In this document: positions 24,591 through 31,255 of the stretch, piece by piece
How the letters are laid out: every line of letters begins with the position of its first letter
Numbering within the stretch: position 1 is the stretch's first letter
Source of the DNA: CAZVWQ01 sp964631275
GTDB taxonomy: Bacteria; Patescibacteriota; JACMRA01
NCBI GenBank assembly: GCA_964631275.1
Contig: CAZVWQ010000020.1
Span: forward strand, 1 to 31,255
Direction of reading: 5' to 3'
Length of the DNA: 31,255 bases
The notes under the pieces: model-generated
Databases searched by the model: none
What the model was told of the DNA's origin: nothing
Seen by the model: only the letters and a program-made list of their open reading frames with translations
Translations under genes and position numbers: made by a program

Positions 24591-24953
24591 ATGAGCTTAA
24601 ATAATTTCAACCTTACAAATTCCGATCTTCAAGCTATTACTTTAGATCCTTTTGAGTTTAAGAATAGATTAGAAAAAACCGAGAAAGCAATTTTGGTAGA
24701 TGTTAGGACTAAAATGGAAATCCGAGAAGGATATATCCCAGGTGCTAAGTTTATCGATTATAGTGATCCTAACTTTGAAAAAGTAATCAAAACTTTAAAT
24801 AAAAATCAATTTTATTTTTTGTATTGTAGAAGTGGAGGTAGAAGTCAAGAAGCTTTAATTGTTATGAAGATTAATGGCTTTAATAAAGTTTATCACCTTG
24901 GCGGTGGAATTATGGCTTGGCAGTTACAAAGGATGGAAGTTGCCAAAAATTAA
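24591..24953 (+). CDS. Rhodanese-like sulfurtransferase domain protein
   Basis: A 120-residue single rhodanese domain that would carry a persulfide on its active-site cysteine for sulfur transfer. Visible are the strand LVDVRTKMEIREGYIPGA (35-52), typical of the domain start, the active-site loop CRSGGRS (79-85, catalytic C79), and the C-terminal HLGGGIMAWQ (102-111). The six-residue active loop suits sulfur rather than phosphate chemistry. No signal peptide is seen, so it is cytoplasmic. The ATG directly follows an R7 repeat fragment. The next gene starts 24 bases after the stop, so they probably share a transcript. The sulfur acceptor is unknown. Confidence 0.92.
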   Translation: MSLNNFNLTNSDLQAITLDPFEFKNRLEKTEKAILVDVRTKMEIREGYIPGAKFIDYSDPNFEKVIKTLNKNQFYFLYCRSGGRSQEALIVMKINGFNKVYHLGGGIMAWQLQRMEVAKN

Positions 24954-24977
24954 TTTTTTGATTAAAATAAAAACAAT

Positions 24978-25454
24978 ATGGATCAGTCTTATATTCCTCC
25001 TCAGATGATAGAAACCCCTCAACAGTTTAATGCAGCGGATGGTAATTTGAATAATCAAAATCTTAACAACGCTGTGCCTAGGCAAGAGTCTAGAGAGGCT
25101 CAAGGTGCTTGGGTTAAGAGTGTAGCTAGAAGTGCTCATATCAAAAAAGCGGCTAGCACAATTATCCGTACTCGAGGAGATTTCAAGCAATATTTACAAC
25201 AAAATGGAATGGATCTCTTTACCTCGGCTATAGATTTTCAACAAACTGGAGATTTTATTACCAGTAGCTATGTGATCTATCGTAACCATAATGATTATCG
25301 AGAGCCTTTGATTAATTTTTTGAATAGATATCCTCAGTTACAACAACCAGTAATACAGATTAGAGAACAGCTTAGATCTCAGCAAAGCAATATGCAAGTC
25401 ATAACCCCAAAGCTTAGCAATCCTCATCCATTTGATCAATTTAGCCAAATGTAG
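24978..25454 (+). CDS. Hypothetical soluble protein downstream of rhodanese
   Basis: A 158-residue protein I do not recognise. The first 45 residues are Gln/Asn/Pro-rich and look disordered. Residues about 46-125 (WVKSVARSAHIKKAASTIIR and on) appear helical with a basic patch, and residues 126-158 are again Gln/Ser/Pro-rich. There is no membrane segment, signal peptide or cysteine. It follows the rhodanese gene by 24 bases on the same strand and is likely cotranscribed. The codon pattern is regular and the frame clean, so it is a genuine gene. A structural or scaffold role would fit the composition but is a guess. Confidence 0.75.
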   Translation: MDQSYIPPQMIETPQQFNAADGNLNNQNLNNAVPRQESREAQGAWVKSVARSAHIKKAASTIIRTRGDFKQYLQQNGMDLFTSAIDFQQTGDFITSSYVIYRNHNDYREPLINFLNRYPQLQQPVIQIREQLRSQQSNMQVITPKLSNPHPFDQFSQM

Positions 25455-25634
25455 TGTTGCTCTACACCCCTCCATAATTTACTTGCAATAAAACAAGAAT
25501 TTGGCGTATATTAAAATATACCAATTACATTTGCAACTTTCATAATTATCTTTTTAATAAACAAACAAGTAGTTTGTTTGAGATTTGATTTTGCCTAAAA
25601 GTTTATGCAAATTGATACGAAAATGGTTATTATA

Positions 25635-25736
25635 TACCTAAATGCTAGCTAAATTATGATTTAACTAAAGGTTTTAGTTTGATTAAATAAAAAAGTACAG
25701 CCAGAAAAACTCACTGAGTAGTTAACAGTTTAGTAT
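25635..25736 (+). repeat. R3 interspersed repeat
   Basis: The best-preserved copy. Its ends TATACCTAAATGCTAGCTAA and, on the opposite strand, TATACTAAACTGTTAACTAC are imperfect terminal inverted repeats with TA borders. Confidence 0.7.
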
Positions 25737-25928
25737 AACAATTTTTGAAACAACTAAAAAATAATCATATCTCAAAACCTATTTTTATTATTGATTAGTA
25801 TACCCATATACTGCAAAAAGAAACTAAAATATATAATTTAAGTTAGAGTTAATTTGCAATTTTAATTTTGCTTAGATTGTTTTTTTGTTTCTGTATTTTG
25901 AAATGGAGGAAGAATGATTATATGTATT

Positions 25929-26036
25929 TCATAACCAAATTCAACACCAAAGCTAAACCTAATTCGATTTTTAAGGTATTTTGTAGCTTTTGAAGATTTA
26001 AAATATAAATTTTGAAACTAAATTGAGCATATCTTA
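25929..26036 (+). repeat. R7 interspersed repeat
   Basis: Matches 13318-13420 in the same orientation (TTTAAAATATAAATTTTGAA and flanking) and the inverted copy at 23948-24060 (shared CTAATTCGATT-like and TTGAGTAT ends). Confidence 0.6.
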
Positions 26037-26095
26037 AAATAAATAAAAAAACAGCTTATTTATTTGAGTGATGAGATGCAACTACTCTCAATAAA

Positions 26096-27574
26096 TTAAT
26101 CAACTAATAATTTTATTATTTCAATTTTTTTATTGTTTAGATTGTAGATTTCTTTGATAATTTTTTCCCTAATTTCACTCAAATAACCTACTTTAGTAGG
26201 TATATAGATTTTGAAGGCTGGACCTTCTTGATGGCTAGTCAAAAAGACTTTAGGAGAAAGTGGTAAATCCAAACTACTACCAGAGTGAATATTTTTATGA
26301 CTAGGTTTGTAAATATTCTTATCTAAAATTATTTCTAATTTTTGCTTGGCTAAGTCAAGATCGCTTTTTTTAGAAACTATTAAAGAAAAATAAGTCCAGA
26401 TATATTTATTGGTTTTAGTAAGATTAGATATAGAATTAGTTAAAATCAAACTATTAGGAATACTAACAGTTTCGCCAGTTGGGTATTGATCTCGAGTTAG
26501 CTCTTTTATACTAGTTACAAAAAAGCCAATCTTAACAACTTCTCCAATTTTTGTGCCGTGTCCAGTATTGAAACTAATTACCTCGCCTACCATATATTGC
26601 TTGTTAAGAGTCAGCAATACAAAACCAAAGAAGTTAGAAATAAAATCTTTTAAAGCTAGTGATATAGCTAAAGAAGTAAAAGCTAGAATAGTTATAATTT
26701 GTTCCACAATCTGAAATCTGCCAACTAAAGCATAAGCAATAGTTATTAAGGTAGCTATAAACCAAATAAAATTTAGTATTAATCTGATTAATTTTCTAAA
26801 GGCTTGACGTTTTATAAATTTATGAACCAAAAATTTAGCTATTCTCCAGACAAGCCAGTAAGCAACAACTAATGACAAATATAGTGTCCATTGGATACTT
26901 TCAGTAACTACTTGTTTTTGCAAACTATTTAATCTTTCTTGAACTTCTTTTTTGATTATAATTAGGTTTTCTTGATTATTTTGCAATTTTTGTTGTTTTA
27001 TTATAAGCTCACTTTTCTTTTCAGCAATTTCTGTCTGAATACTATTAATCTCGTTATTAAGCTCCTCTATTAAATTAGATTCTTGATTAGCATTTTCAGT
27101 TAAATTTTGGTTAGTGTTTTTTAGATTTAATTTTTGTTCATTATTTATGTTAGTTTTTAGCTGAGCGTTGTTTGCTTCTAATTGGTTGTTAAAGTTTTCT
27201 AGATTTTGCCTAGCTTGGTTTAACCTTTCACGACTACCTTTTAAAACTGCTTCCTGATTAGCAATTTCTTGATTTAAGTCTTCGATCTCCTTTTGTAAAC
27301 TAGTTATAATGGCTTCAACTTCTTCGATGCTAGTTTGTTTTTCTTGAATTTTTTGGGTTTGTTGGCTAATATTACTATCAGAGATGTTAGAAGAAGCACT
27401 TGATTGGTTATCATTTGACGAAGATTCTTCTTCTGAGGTTAGTTGATCTAAGATGACTGCTTCGATACCTTCTTGGCTAAAAATTTGTACATTAAGACTT
27501 AGAAACAAAATCAAAATAATTATGAAAATTGAAATTTTTTGAATCAAGTTTTTATTGATTAATCTAAAATACAT
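26096..27574 (-). CDS. MscS-family mechanosensitive channel with long N-terminal coiled coil
   Basis: A 492-residue small-conductance mechanosensitive channel. A signal-like helix (about 12-33) is followed by a Ser/Asn-rich stretch (45-70) and a long extracytoplasmic coiled coil (about 72-222), rich in Gln, Asn, Glu and Lys. Three membrane helices follow (about 228-250, 260-285 and 288-322), the last being the pore helix IITILAFTSLAISLALKDF with the small-residue pattern typical of MscS TM3. The beta domain follows at 325-385 (YMVGEVISFNTGHG, GETVSIPNSLILTNSISNL) and then the C-terminal alpha-beta domain. It releases solutes on osmotic downshock. The coiled coil resembles KefA/MscK-type extensions only in position. 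No partner gene is adjacent. Confidence 0.92.
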   Translation of the reverse strand: MYFRLINKNLIQKISIFIIILILFLSLNVQIFSQEGIEAVILDQLTSEEESSSNDNQSSASSNISDSNISQQTQKIQEKQTSIEEVEAIITSLQKEIEDLNQEIANQEAVLKGSRERLNQARQNLENFNNQLEANNAQLKTNINNEQKLNLKNTNQNLTENANQESNLIEELNNEINSIQTEIAEKKSELIIKQQKLQNNQENLIIIKKEVQERLNSLQKQVVTESIQWTLYLSLVVAYWLVWRIAKFLVHKFIKRQAFRKLIRLILNFIWFIATLITIAYALVGRFQIVEQIITILAFTSLAISLALKDFISNFFGFVLLTLNKQYMVGEVISFNTGHGTKIGEVVKIGFFVTSIKELTRDQYPTGETVSIPNSLILTNSISNLTKTNKYIWTYFSLIVSKKSDLDLAKQKLEIILDKNIYKPSHKNIHSGSSLDLPLSPKVFLTSHQEGPAFKIYIPTKVGYLSEIREKIIKEIYNLNNKKIEIIKLLVD

Positions 27575-27641
27575 AAATGTTTAATATTGGATAGGTAATA
27601 GTATATTTTAGTTTTAAAGAGTTTACAAGCTATAATTAGTA

Positions 27642-27698
27642 TATAGCTAATAAATTCAACTTAGACATTTTTATCTAAATTTAATTTGGAATTCTATA
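27642..27698. repeat. Short R1-like palindrome
   Basis: A 57-bp imperfect palindrome beginning TATAGCTAATAAATTCAAC and ending GGAATTCTATA, sharing the outer ends of the R1 MITE but lacking its middle. It is probably a deleted copy, in the 201-bp spacer between the MscS and aminotransferase genes. Confidence 0.5.
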
Positions 27699-27775
27699 TA
27701 TAAATTTGATAACTTTTACCTATAAAATAACTTAGAAAAAAGTATTTTTGTGAGGTCGTGGAGTAAGGCTAATAA

Positions 27776-29290
27776 TTAACTTAAAGACAAGATAGAGGAA
27801 ATTAGCTTAATAATCTTTTTTGCTATTTTTGGAGTAACATAAATATTTGTCGGCAAGTTGAGTGTTCTGCCATCACTAAGCTCTTCGGCGTTTGGTAAAT
27901 CTCCAGACTTCCAGCCAAATTTTACTGAATAATTGATTTTTGGTAGAAATAAACTATAGTACCAAGTTCCAGCCATGATTCCAGATCGTTTTAGTTTTTG
28001 TTTAACAATTTGTGCTGTTTGAGTATTTTTGAAACTAATTGGATAGCGGAGCCAAGCATGGTTAGATTTAAATTCTGTACGATAGAATTTTTTGGTGCTA
28101 ATAAGCATCTGGTTTTTTTTATAAAAGTCATTTTTATAGTTATAGGCAGATGGGGGGTTTTTAAGTTTTAATTCTAGTTTTTTTAGCTCTTCAGAATATA
28201 TTTTAGCGATTTGTTTACGATGTTTATTGTACTTTTCAAATTTTTGTAATTGGTGTTTGAGTAACTTAGCTAGCCTGATTGGATATTTAGCTGGTTTTTG
28301 GGAGGTGCTGGTTCCTTGTTTTTCAGATGATGTGTAGACTTCTGGAATTAGTCTTAGTTTACGAATTAAGACAATAATTATTTTCCCCAAAAATAAATTA
28401 TATAAAGGTCTGACAAGCGTTGGTACTAAGATAGCATAAGCTAAATTTTGAGTAATTTTAGTTTTTGATAATTGAGGTAGGTTATGGAATTTTTGAACAA
28501 AAATTTTTTCCCAATTTTGCATTTGTTGATTAGCTAGGTAACCTTTGTTTTTGTAATTAAAAAAACTACAACCGCCAGTCGTTGTACTAATTATTTTGTC
28601 CCTACCAAAGCTAAAAAAACTAACTTGTCCAAAAGAGCCGAGAGGAACTTCTTTTTCTTTAAATTTAGCTACGGCTCCTAGTGAATGAGCACAATCTTCA
28701 ATCAAGATAAGATTATGCTGGCGACAAAAATTAATTATTTCTTCAATGTTTTCAGGTACTAACCCAAATGTATATTGAATAATTAAAGCTTTAGTTTTAT
28801 GGTTTAATTTTTTTTTGATATCTTCTAAAGAAAGATTATAGGGAGATAAAAATTTATTTGAATTTGGTTTGATGTCTTGTTTAATAAATATTTTCTTAGA
28901 TCTAGCATCTGATACTTCTTCAAAAAAAGGATATGCTTGAAATTTTTGGTTGCTAGGATAAATTTTAATTTTGGGTAAATCTACATCAATTAATCTAGGA
29001 GTCAAACCTGCCTGCCAAATTGCATTAGGCAAGACTACACAAGAAAAAGCTTGAATCATAATCTCGTTAGATGAATCTAAGTTAAAAGATTCCTTTAAAG
29101 ATTCAAGAATCAAGTACAAATTAGTTCGTCCAGAATCACAAAAATAAAACTTAGAATTAGTCTCAAAATAATCTTTAAACCATTTGACACAGTAGCTAAG
29201 ATTTTGAAAATCAGACTCAAAAAAACTACTAGCGGCAATAAGGCTATCATTTAGTTGATAGTTTGGAGCAATTTCACAGCTAGCAAACAC
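27776..29290 (-). CDS. DegT/DnrJ/EryC1-family PLP-dependent aminotransferase
   Basis: A 504-residue fold-type I PLP enzyme of the DegT/DnrJ/EryC1/StrS family, whose members aminate keto-sugar nucleotides for surface glycans and antibiotics. Visible elements are SGRTNLYLILESL (53-65), FSCVVLPNAIWQAGLTPRLIDV split over 82-103, KALIIQYTFGLVPE (167-180), the PLP-contact LILIEDCAHSLGA (194-206, D199) and FFSFGRDKIISTTTGG (225-240) with K232 as the likely Schiff-base lysine. It is longer than typical members (about 370-400), with extra Lys-rich material in the second half, including a hydrophobic stretch (about 286-312). The GTG at 29290 is the only plausible start after the upstream in-frame TAA. 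No other sugar genes are adjacent, so the substrate is open. Confidence 0.87.
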   Translation of the reverse strand: MFASCEIAPNYQLNDSLIAASSFFESDFQNLSYCVKWFKDYFETNSKFYFCDSGRTNLYLILESLKESFNLDSSNEIMIQAFSCVVLPNAIWQAGLTPRLIDVDLPKIKIYPSNQKFQAYPFFEEVSDARSKKIFIKQDIKPNSNKFLSPYNLSLEDIKKKLNHKTKALIIQYTFGLVPENIEEIINFCRQHNLILIEDCAHSLGAVAKFKEKEVPLGSFGQVSFFSFGRDKIISTTTGGCSFFNYKNKGYLANQQMQNWEKIFVQKFHNLPQLSKTKITQNLAYAILVPTLVRPLYNLFLGKIIIVLIRKLRLIPEVYTSSEKQGTSTSQKPAKYPIRLAKLLKHQLQKFEKYNKHRKQIAKIYSEELKKLELKLKNPPSAYNYKNDFYKKNQMLISTKKFYRTEFKSNHAWLRYPISFKNTQTAQIVKQKLKRSGIMAGTWYYSLFLPKINYSVKFGWKSGDLPNAEELSDGRTLNLPTNIYVTPKIAKKIIKLISSILSLS

Positions 29291-29577
29291 AAGGATAAGT
29301 AATAAAAGATTGAAAAATAAAAAATATTAATGATGTCCTAAAACTTATTTTTAGATTTAATTAAACTTTATTTTATGTTTTTAATTCTACACTTTTTTGA
29401 CTAATTAATAGTCAGAAGTCTCATTAAGAATCTTATCCAAATAAGAAACTTAATGTTTATAAAAAAAATTTAAAATCGGTAAATAAGTAATTAGGTATAA
29501 ATTTAAGTTATAGAAAATATAACTATACAAAAGTTAACTGAATTAAGGAAATTGTAAAGTTTAATTTATATATTATC

Positions 29578-30510
29578 TTAGTTAATTTTTAATATCTCAT
29601 GAAAACCCAAAAAACCAGCGTCATGGTCTCCTGGTTTAGGATTTTTGTCTGGTAACAAGAGTTCAAGATTGTCGGGAGAAATATAATCCTGGTCATCAGA
29701 GATAGCGTAGATTTGACCTTTTTTAAGTTCGTAGCCAGTGTGAATATTTTCTTCGTCTAAAAACTTGAAACCTGGTCTAGGGATAATCGGCTGAGTAATT
29801 TGATAAAGTTTAATTTTTTTTCGATCAGGCGGTCTAATTTTTTCTAAATTTTTAGTTATTTTTATCAGATTTAGATCCTGGCAAAAACTAATGATGTGAT
29901 CCAAAGCTACATTCTTAGCTTCTTTAGAATTATGATTGCCACATTCTACTGTTAGGCTAGGAATTTTTAGTTTTGAGGTGTATTCAGTTAAATAACCTCC
30001 ATCGACTTCAGTTGGAAAATAAAAATGAGTATCGATCTGGGAATTTTTTATAAATTTTTTGCTTAAACTAAGGTCGTGATAAATCAAAACTCGATTATCT
30101 CCAATACTTACTGAATGAAGGTCTAGAACCATATCTGGGACTATTAAGTTTATTAAAGATTTGATTTCTGTTGCTCTTTTTATTTCGTACCCTATATTTT
30201 TTTTGAATTTTTTACTTACTAGATCAAAACATCTATTCAAATTGCTATCTATAAATCTTTGGTTTTTTATTAGAGCCACTGGATTACCTAAAATAAATAT
30301 TATCCTACCCTCTTTTAGTTTAATTTTTGAAGTTTTTAGTAATTCTAAGAATTCTTGAATTCCCTCTAGACCAGCTGATTCATTACCATGGATTGCTCCT
30401 GAGACAAATAAAATCTTACCTGGTTTTTGAGAATTTATTTCGAAACTATAACTTAGAGGAAGGTTATTCCTATCTTTAAAAAACTTTAAATAATCTGATT
30501 TTTTAGACAA
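29578..30510 (-). CDS. Succinylglutamate desuccinylase/aspartoacylase-family zinc deacylase
   Basis: A 310-residue M14-type zinc hydrolase related to AstE and aspartoacylase, which remove acyl groups from amino acids. The zinc site is visible: SGAIHGNESAG (38-47; H41 and E44) and the third ligand in LDLHS (H132). SNLNRCF (89-95) is the substrate-binding Asn-Arg motif, and TVECGNH (187-193) supplies the catalytic Glu (E189). Residues about 220-310 form a beta-rich C-terminal domain. The start is TTG at 30510, with an in-frame TAA directly upstream, so no earlier start is possible. It may instead act on another acylated compound or peptide. No arginine-degradation genes are nearby. Confidence 0.88.
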   Translation of the reverse strand: MSKKSDYLKFFKDRNNLPLSYSFEINSQKPGKILFVSGAIHGNESAGLEGIQEFLELLKTSKIKLKEGRIIFILGNPVALIKNQRFIDSNLNRCFDLVSKKFKKNIGYEIKRATEIKSLINLIVPDMVLDLHSVSIGDNRVLIYHDLSLSKKFIKNSQIDTHFYFPTEVDGGYLTEYTSKLKIPSLTVECGNHNSKEAKNVALDHIISFCQDLNLIKITKNLEKIRPPDRKKIKLYQITQPIIPRPGFKFLDEENIHTGYELKKGQIYAISDDQDYISPDNLELLLPDKNPKPGDHDAGFLGFHEILKIN

Positions 30511-30728
30511 TTATTTTTTAATAATTATGTTTATATCCATATTTATATTATGGTATAATACTAGACATAATCTAGCCAAAATGACAAGAGGAACTAAACT
30601 AAGTAAGTTAAACTGAAGAAATACTTAACTTAAGTATGAAATTATGGTGTAATCTAAGAGATGAAAGAATATTTTCTTAATATCAAGCTAAATTGTTACC
30701 TATCTTTTAAAAAACTATCTCAACAAAA

Positions 30729-31255
30729 TTAATACTTAATTATATAATTAGCACTTACATTCTTGGGGCGGGTTTCATTGCCACCAGAAGAAGATGTAGA
30801 AACATTTCCTTGAGCATTATTCATAGGCCCTCCAGCTGAAAACTGAGTAAAGCTAAACCCTGATGCCACCATTGAATAAGTGTGAGTATGACTCCCAAAT
30901 TCATCCCCCTGCAAACTACCTACGCTATCGCCTGTATTACCACCGGTATTACTAGCTGTACGAGAGCCGGCATCTGGATCGTTACCCGCACCTGAGTCTA
31001 CACCACGAACGAATCTACCACGTAGATCTGGTAAATTAAAACTAGTCGAGCCATCACCCTGGCCATAACTAGTTCCAATCACGCTAAATAGAGTAGAATA
31101 AGTAGCTCTAGAAACTGCAGATCCATCACAGATCAGCCAGCCAGTAGGAGCTGAAGTCCCTCCATAACTAATAATCGAACCGCTAGGCATGACTAAACCG
31201 CCACCCCCACCAGAGACTTTGTACCTGACGCAAGGTAGTAGATTCACATTCTTGG
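30729..31255 (-). CDS. Phage tail-collar domain protein, 5' end beyond the window
   Basis: The frame stays open to the window edge, so the start is not seen; the GTG at 31247 is only the first candidate. About 175 residues are visible. MPSGSIISYGGTSAPTGWLI starts a tail-collar domain, continuing with LICDGSAVSRATYSTLFSVI, SFNLPDLRGRFVRG and DPDAGSR, and ending in a Gly/Ser/Thr-rich tail with an HTHTYS stretch. These domains occur in tail-fibre tips and in cell-surface proteins of prophages, tailocins and some bacteria. Its bases look clearly richer in G and C (many GGC, GGT, ACC and GCT codons) than neighbouring genes, which fits foreign origin or a strongly expressed surface protein. The remainder lies outside the window. 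Confidence 0.88.
   Translation of the reverse strand, partial: KNVNLLPCVRYKVSGGGGGLVMPSGSIISYGGTSAPTGWLICDGSAVSRATYSTLFSVIGTSYGQGDGSTSFNLPDLRGRFVRGVDSGAGNDPDAGSRTASNTGGNTGDSVGSLQGDEFGSHTHTYSMVASGFSFTQFSAGGPMNNAQGNVSTSSSGGNETRPKNVSANYIIKY

Larger units (their letters stand above)
25455..26095. other. Repeat-rich spacer between convergent genes
   Basis: The 641 bases lie between the hypothetical gene (plus) and the MscS channel gene (minus). They hold R3 (25635-25736), the 22-base end of R5 inverted (25738-25759), an R2-like stretch (about 25768-25800, with CTCAAAACCTATTTTTATTA) and R7 (25929-26036). I see no GC-rich terminator or other gene. Confidence 0.6.

Noticed and set aside
458..30510. 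Alternative genetic code (TGA as Gly or Trp)
   Set aside because: HtrA and the DUF1761 gene end at TGA where the family should end, Trp is encoded by TGG, and no conserved gene has internal TGA.
1..31255. CRISPR array
   Set aside because: Repeats are dispersed, about 90-125 bp long and in both orientations, not 25-40 bp units with regular spacers, and no Cas gene is present.

Overview
The window is an AT-rich stretch of bacterial chromosome with modest gene density. I support 25 protein-coding genes, most of them single genes on either strand, separated by unusually long AT-rich spacers. Bacterial features are tatA, the HtrA protease, the ribE-ribH-ribB cluster, YchF and a DrrA-type ABC exporter. 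Several other genes are of archaeal or V/A type: a short-form HMG-CoA synthase, PpcA-type PEP carboxylase, a NadM-like nucleotidyltransferase and the V/A-ATPase B subunit. TGA, TAA and TAG all act as stops and no gene carries in-frame TGA, so the standard bacterial code applies. Most starts lack a clear Shine-Dalgarno sequence, and TTG or GTG starts occur. A candidate-phylum (CPR/Patescibacteria-like) bacterium would fit, but the sequence alone does not prove this.

Layout. 0.46-1.48 kb: HMG-CoA synthase (mevalonate pathway). 1.77-3.01 kb, minus: a helix-turn-helix domain fused to an EgtD-like methyltransferase. 3.7-4.0 kb: a small basic protein. 4.4-6.1 kb, minus: ribE-ribH-ribB. 6.7 kb: tatA, flanked by identical 124-bp direct repeats. 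7.8-8.9 kb: ychF. 9.1-11.3 kb: small genes (MazG-like, DUF1761, VOC, AlkC-like). 11.5-13.3 kb: ABC exporter pair. 14.1-14.8 kb, minus: a membrane-anchored protein of unknown function between large inverted repeats. 15.4-17.0 kb: Pif1-like helicase with a C-terminal WYL domain. 17.1-18.5 kb, minus: NMN adenylyltransferase-NAD kinase fusion. 18.8-20.1 kb, minus: HtrA. 20.4-22.0 kb: PpcA. 22.2-23.6 kb: an isolated V/A-ATPase B subunit. 24.6-25.5 kb: rhodanese plus a hypothetical gene. 26.1-30.5 kb, minus: MscS channel, DegT-type aminotransferase, AstE/AspA-type deacylase. 30.7 kb to the end, minus: a phage tail-collar protein cut by the window edge.

The most striking structure lies between the genes. 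At least seven families of roughly 90-125 bp interspersed repeats fill the spacers in both orientations, and several are long imperfect palindromes with TA-rich ends. One family is very probably a MITE: bases 1-66 carry the empty target site that is interrupted at 1556-1656, with a TA duplication. Other repeats frame single genes as direct repeats (tatA) or inverted repeats (14.1-14.8 kb gene), so they could promote deletion or inversion.

Metabolically the genes are housekeeping pieces: isoprenoid precursors, flavin, NAD/NADP, oxaloacetate supply, ion-driven ATPase, envelope stress (HtrA, MscS, ABC exporter, Tat) and DNA repair (AlkC-like, Pif1). Partners that are usually adjacent are missing here (ribA/ribD, tatC, ATPase A and D), which suggests operons have been dispersed. 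I saw no tRNA, rRNA, CRISPR array, riboswitch or convincing intrinsic terminator.
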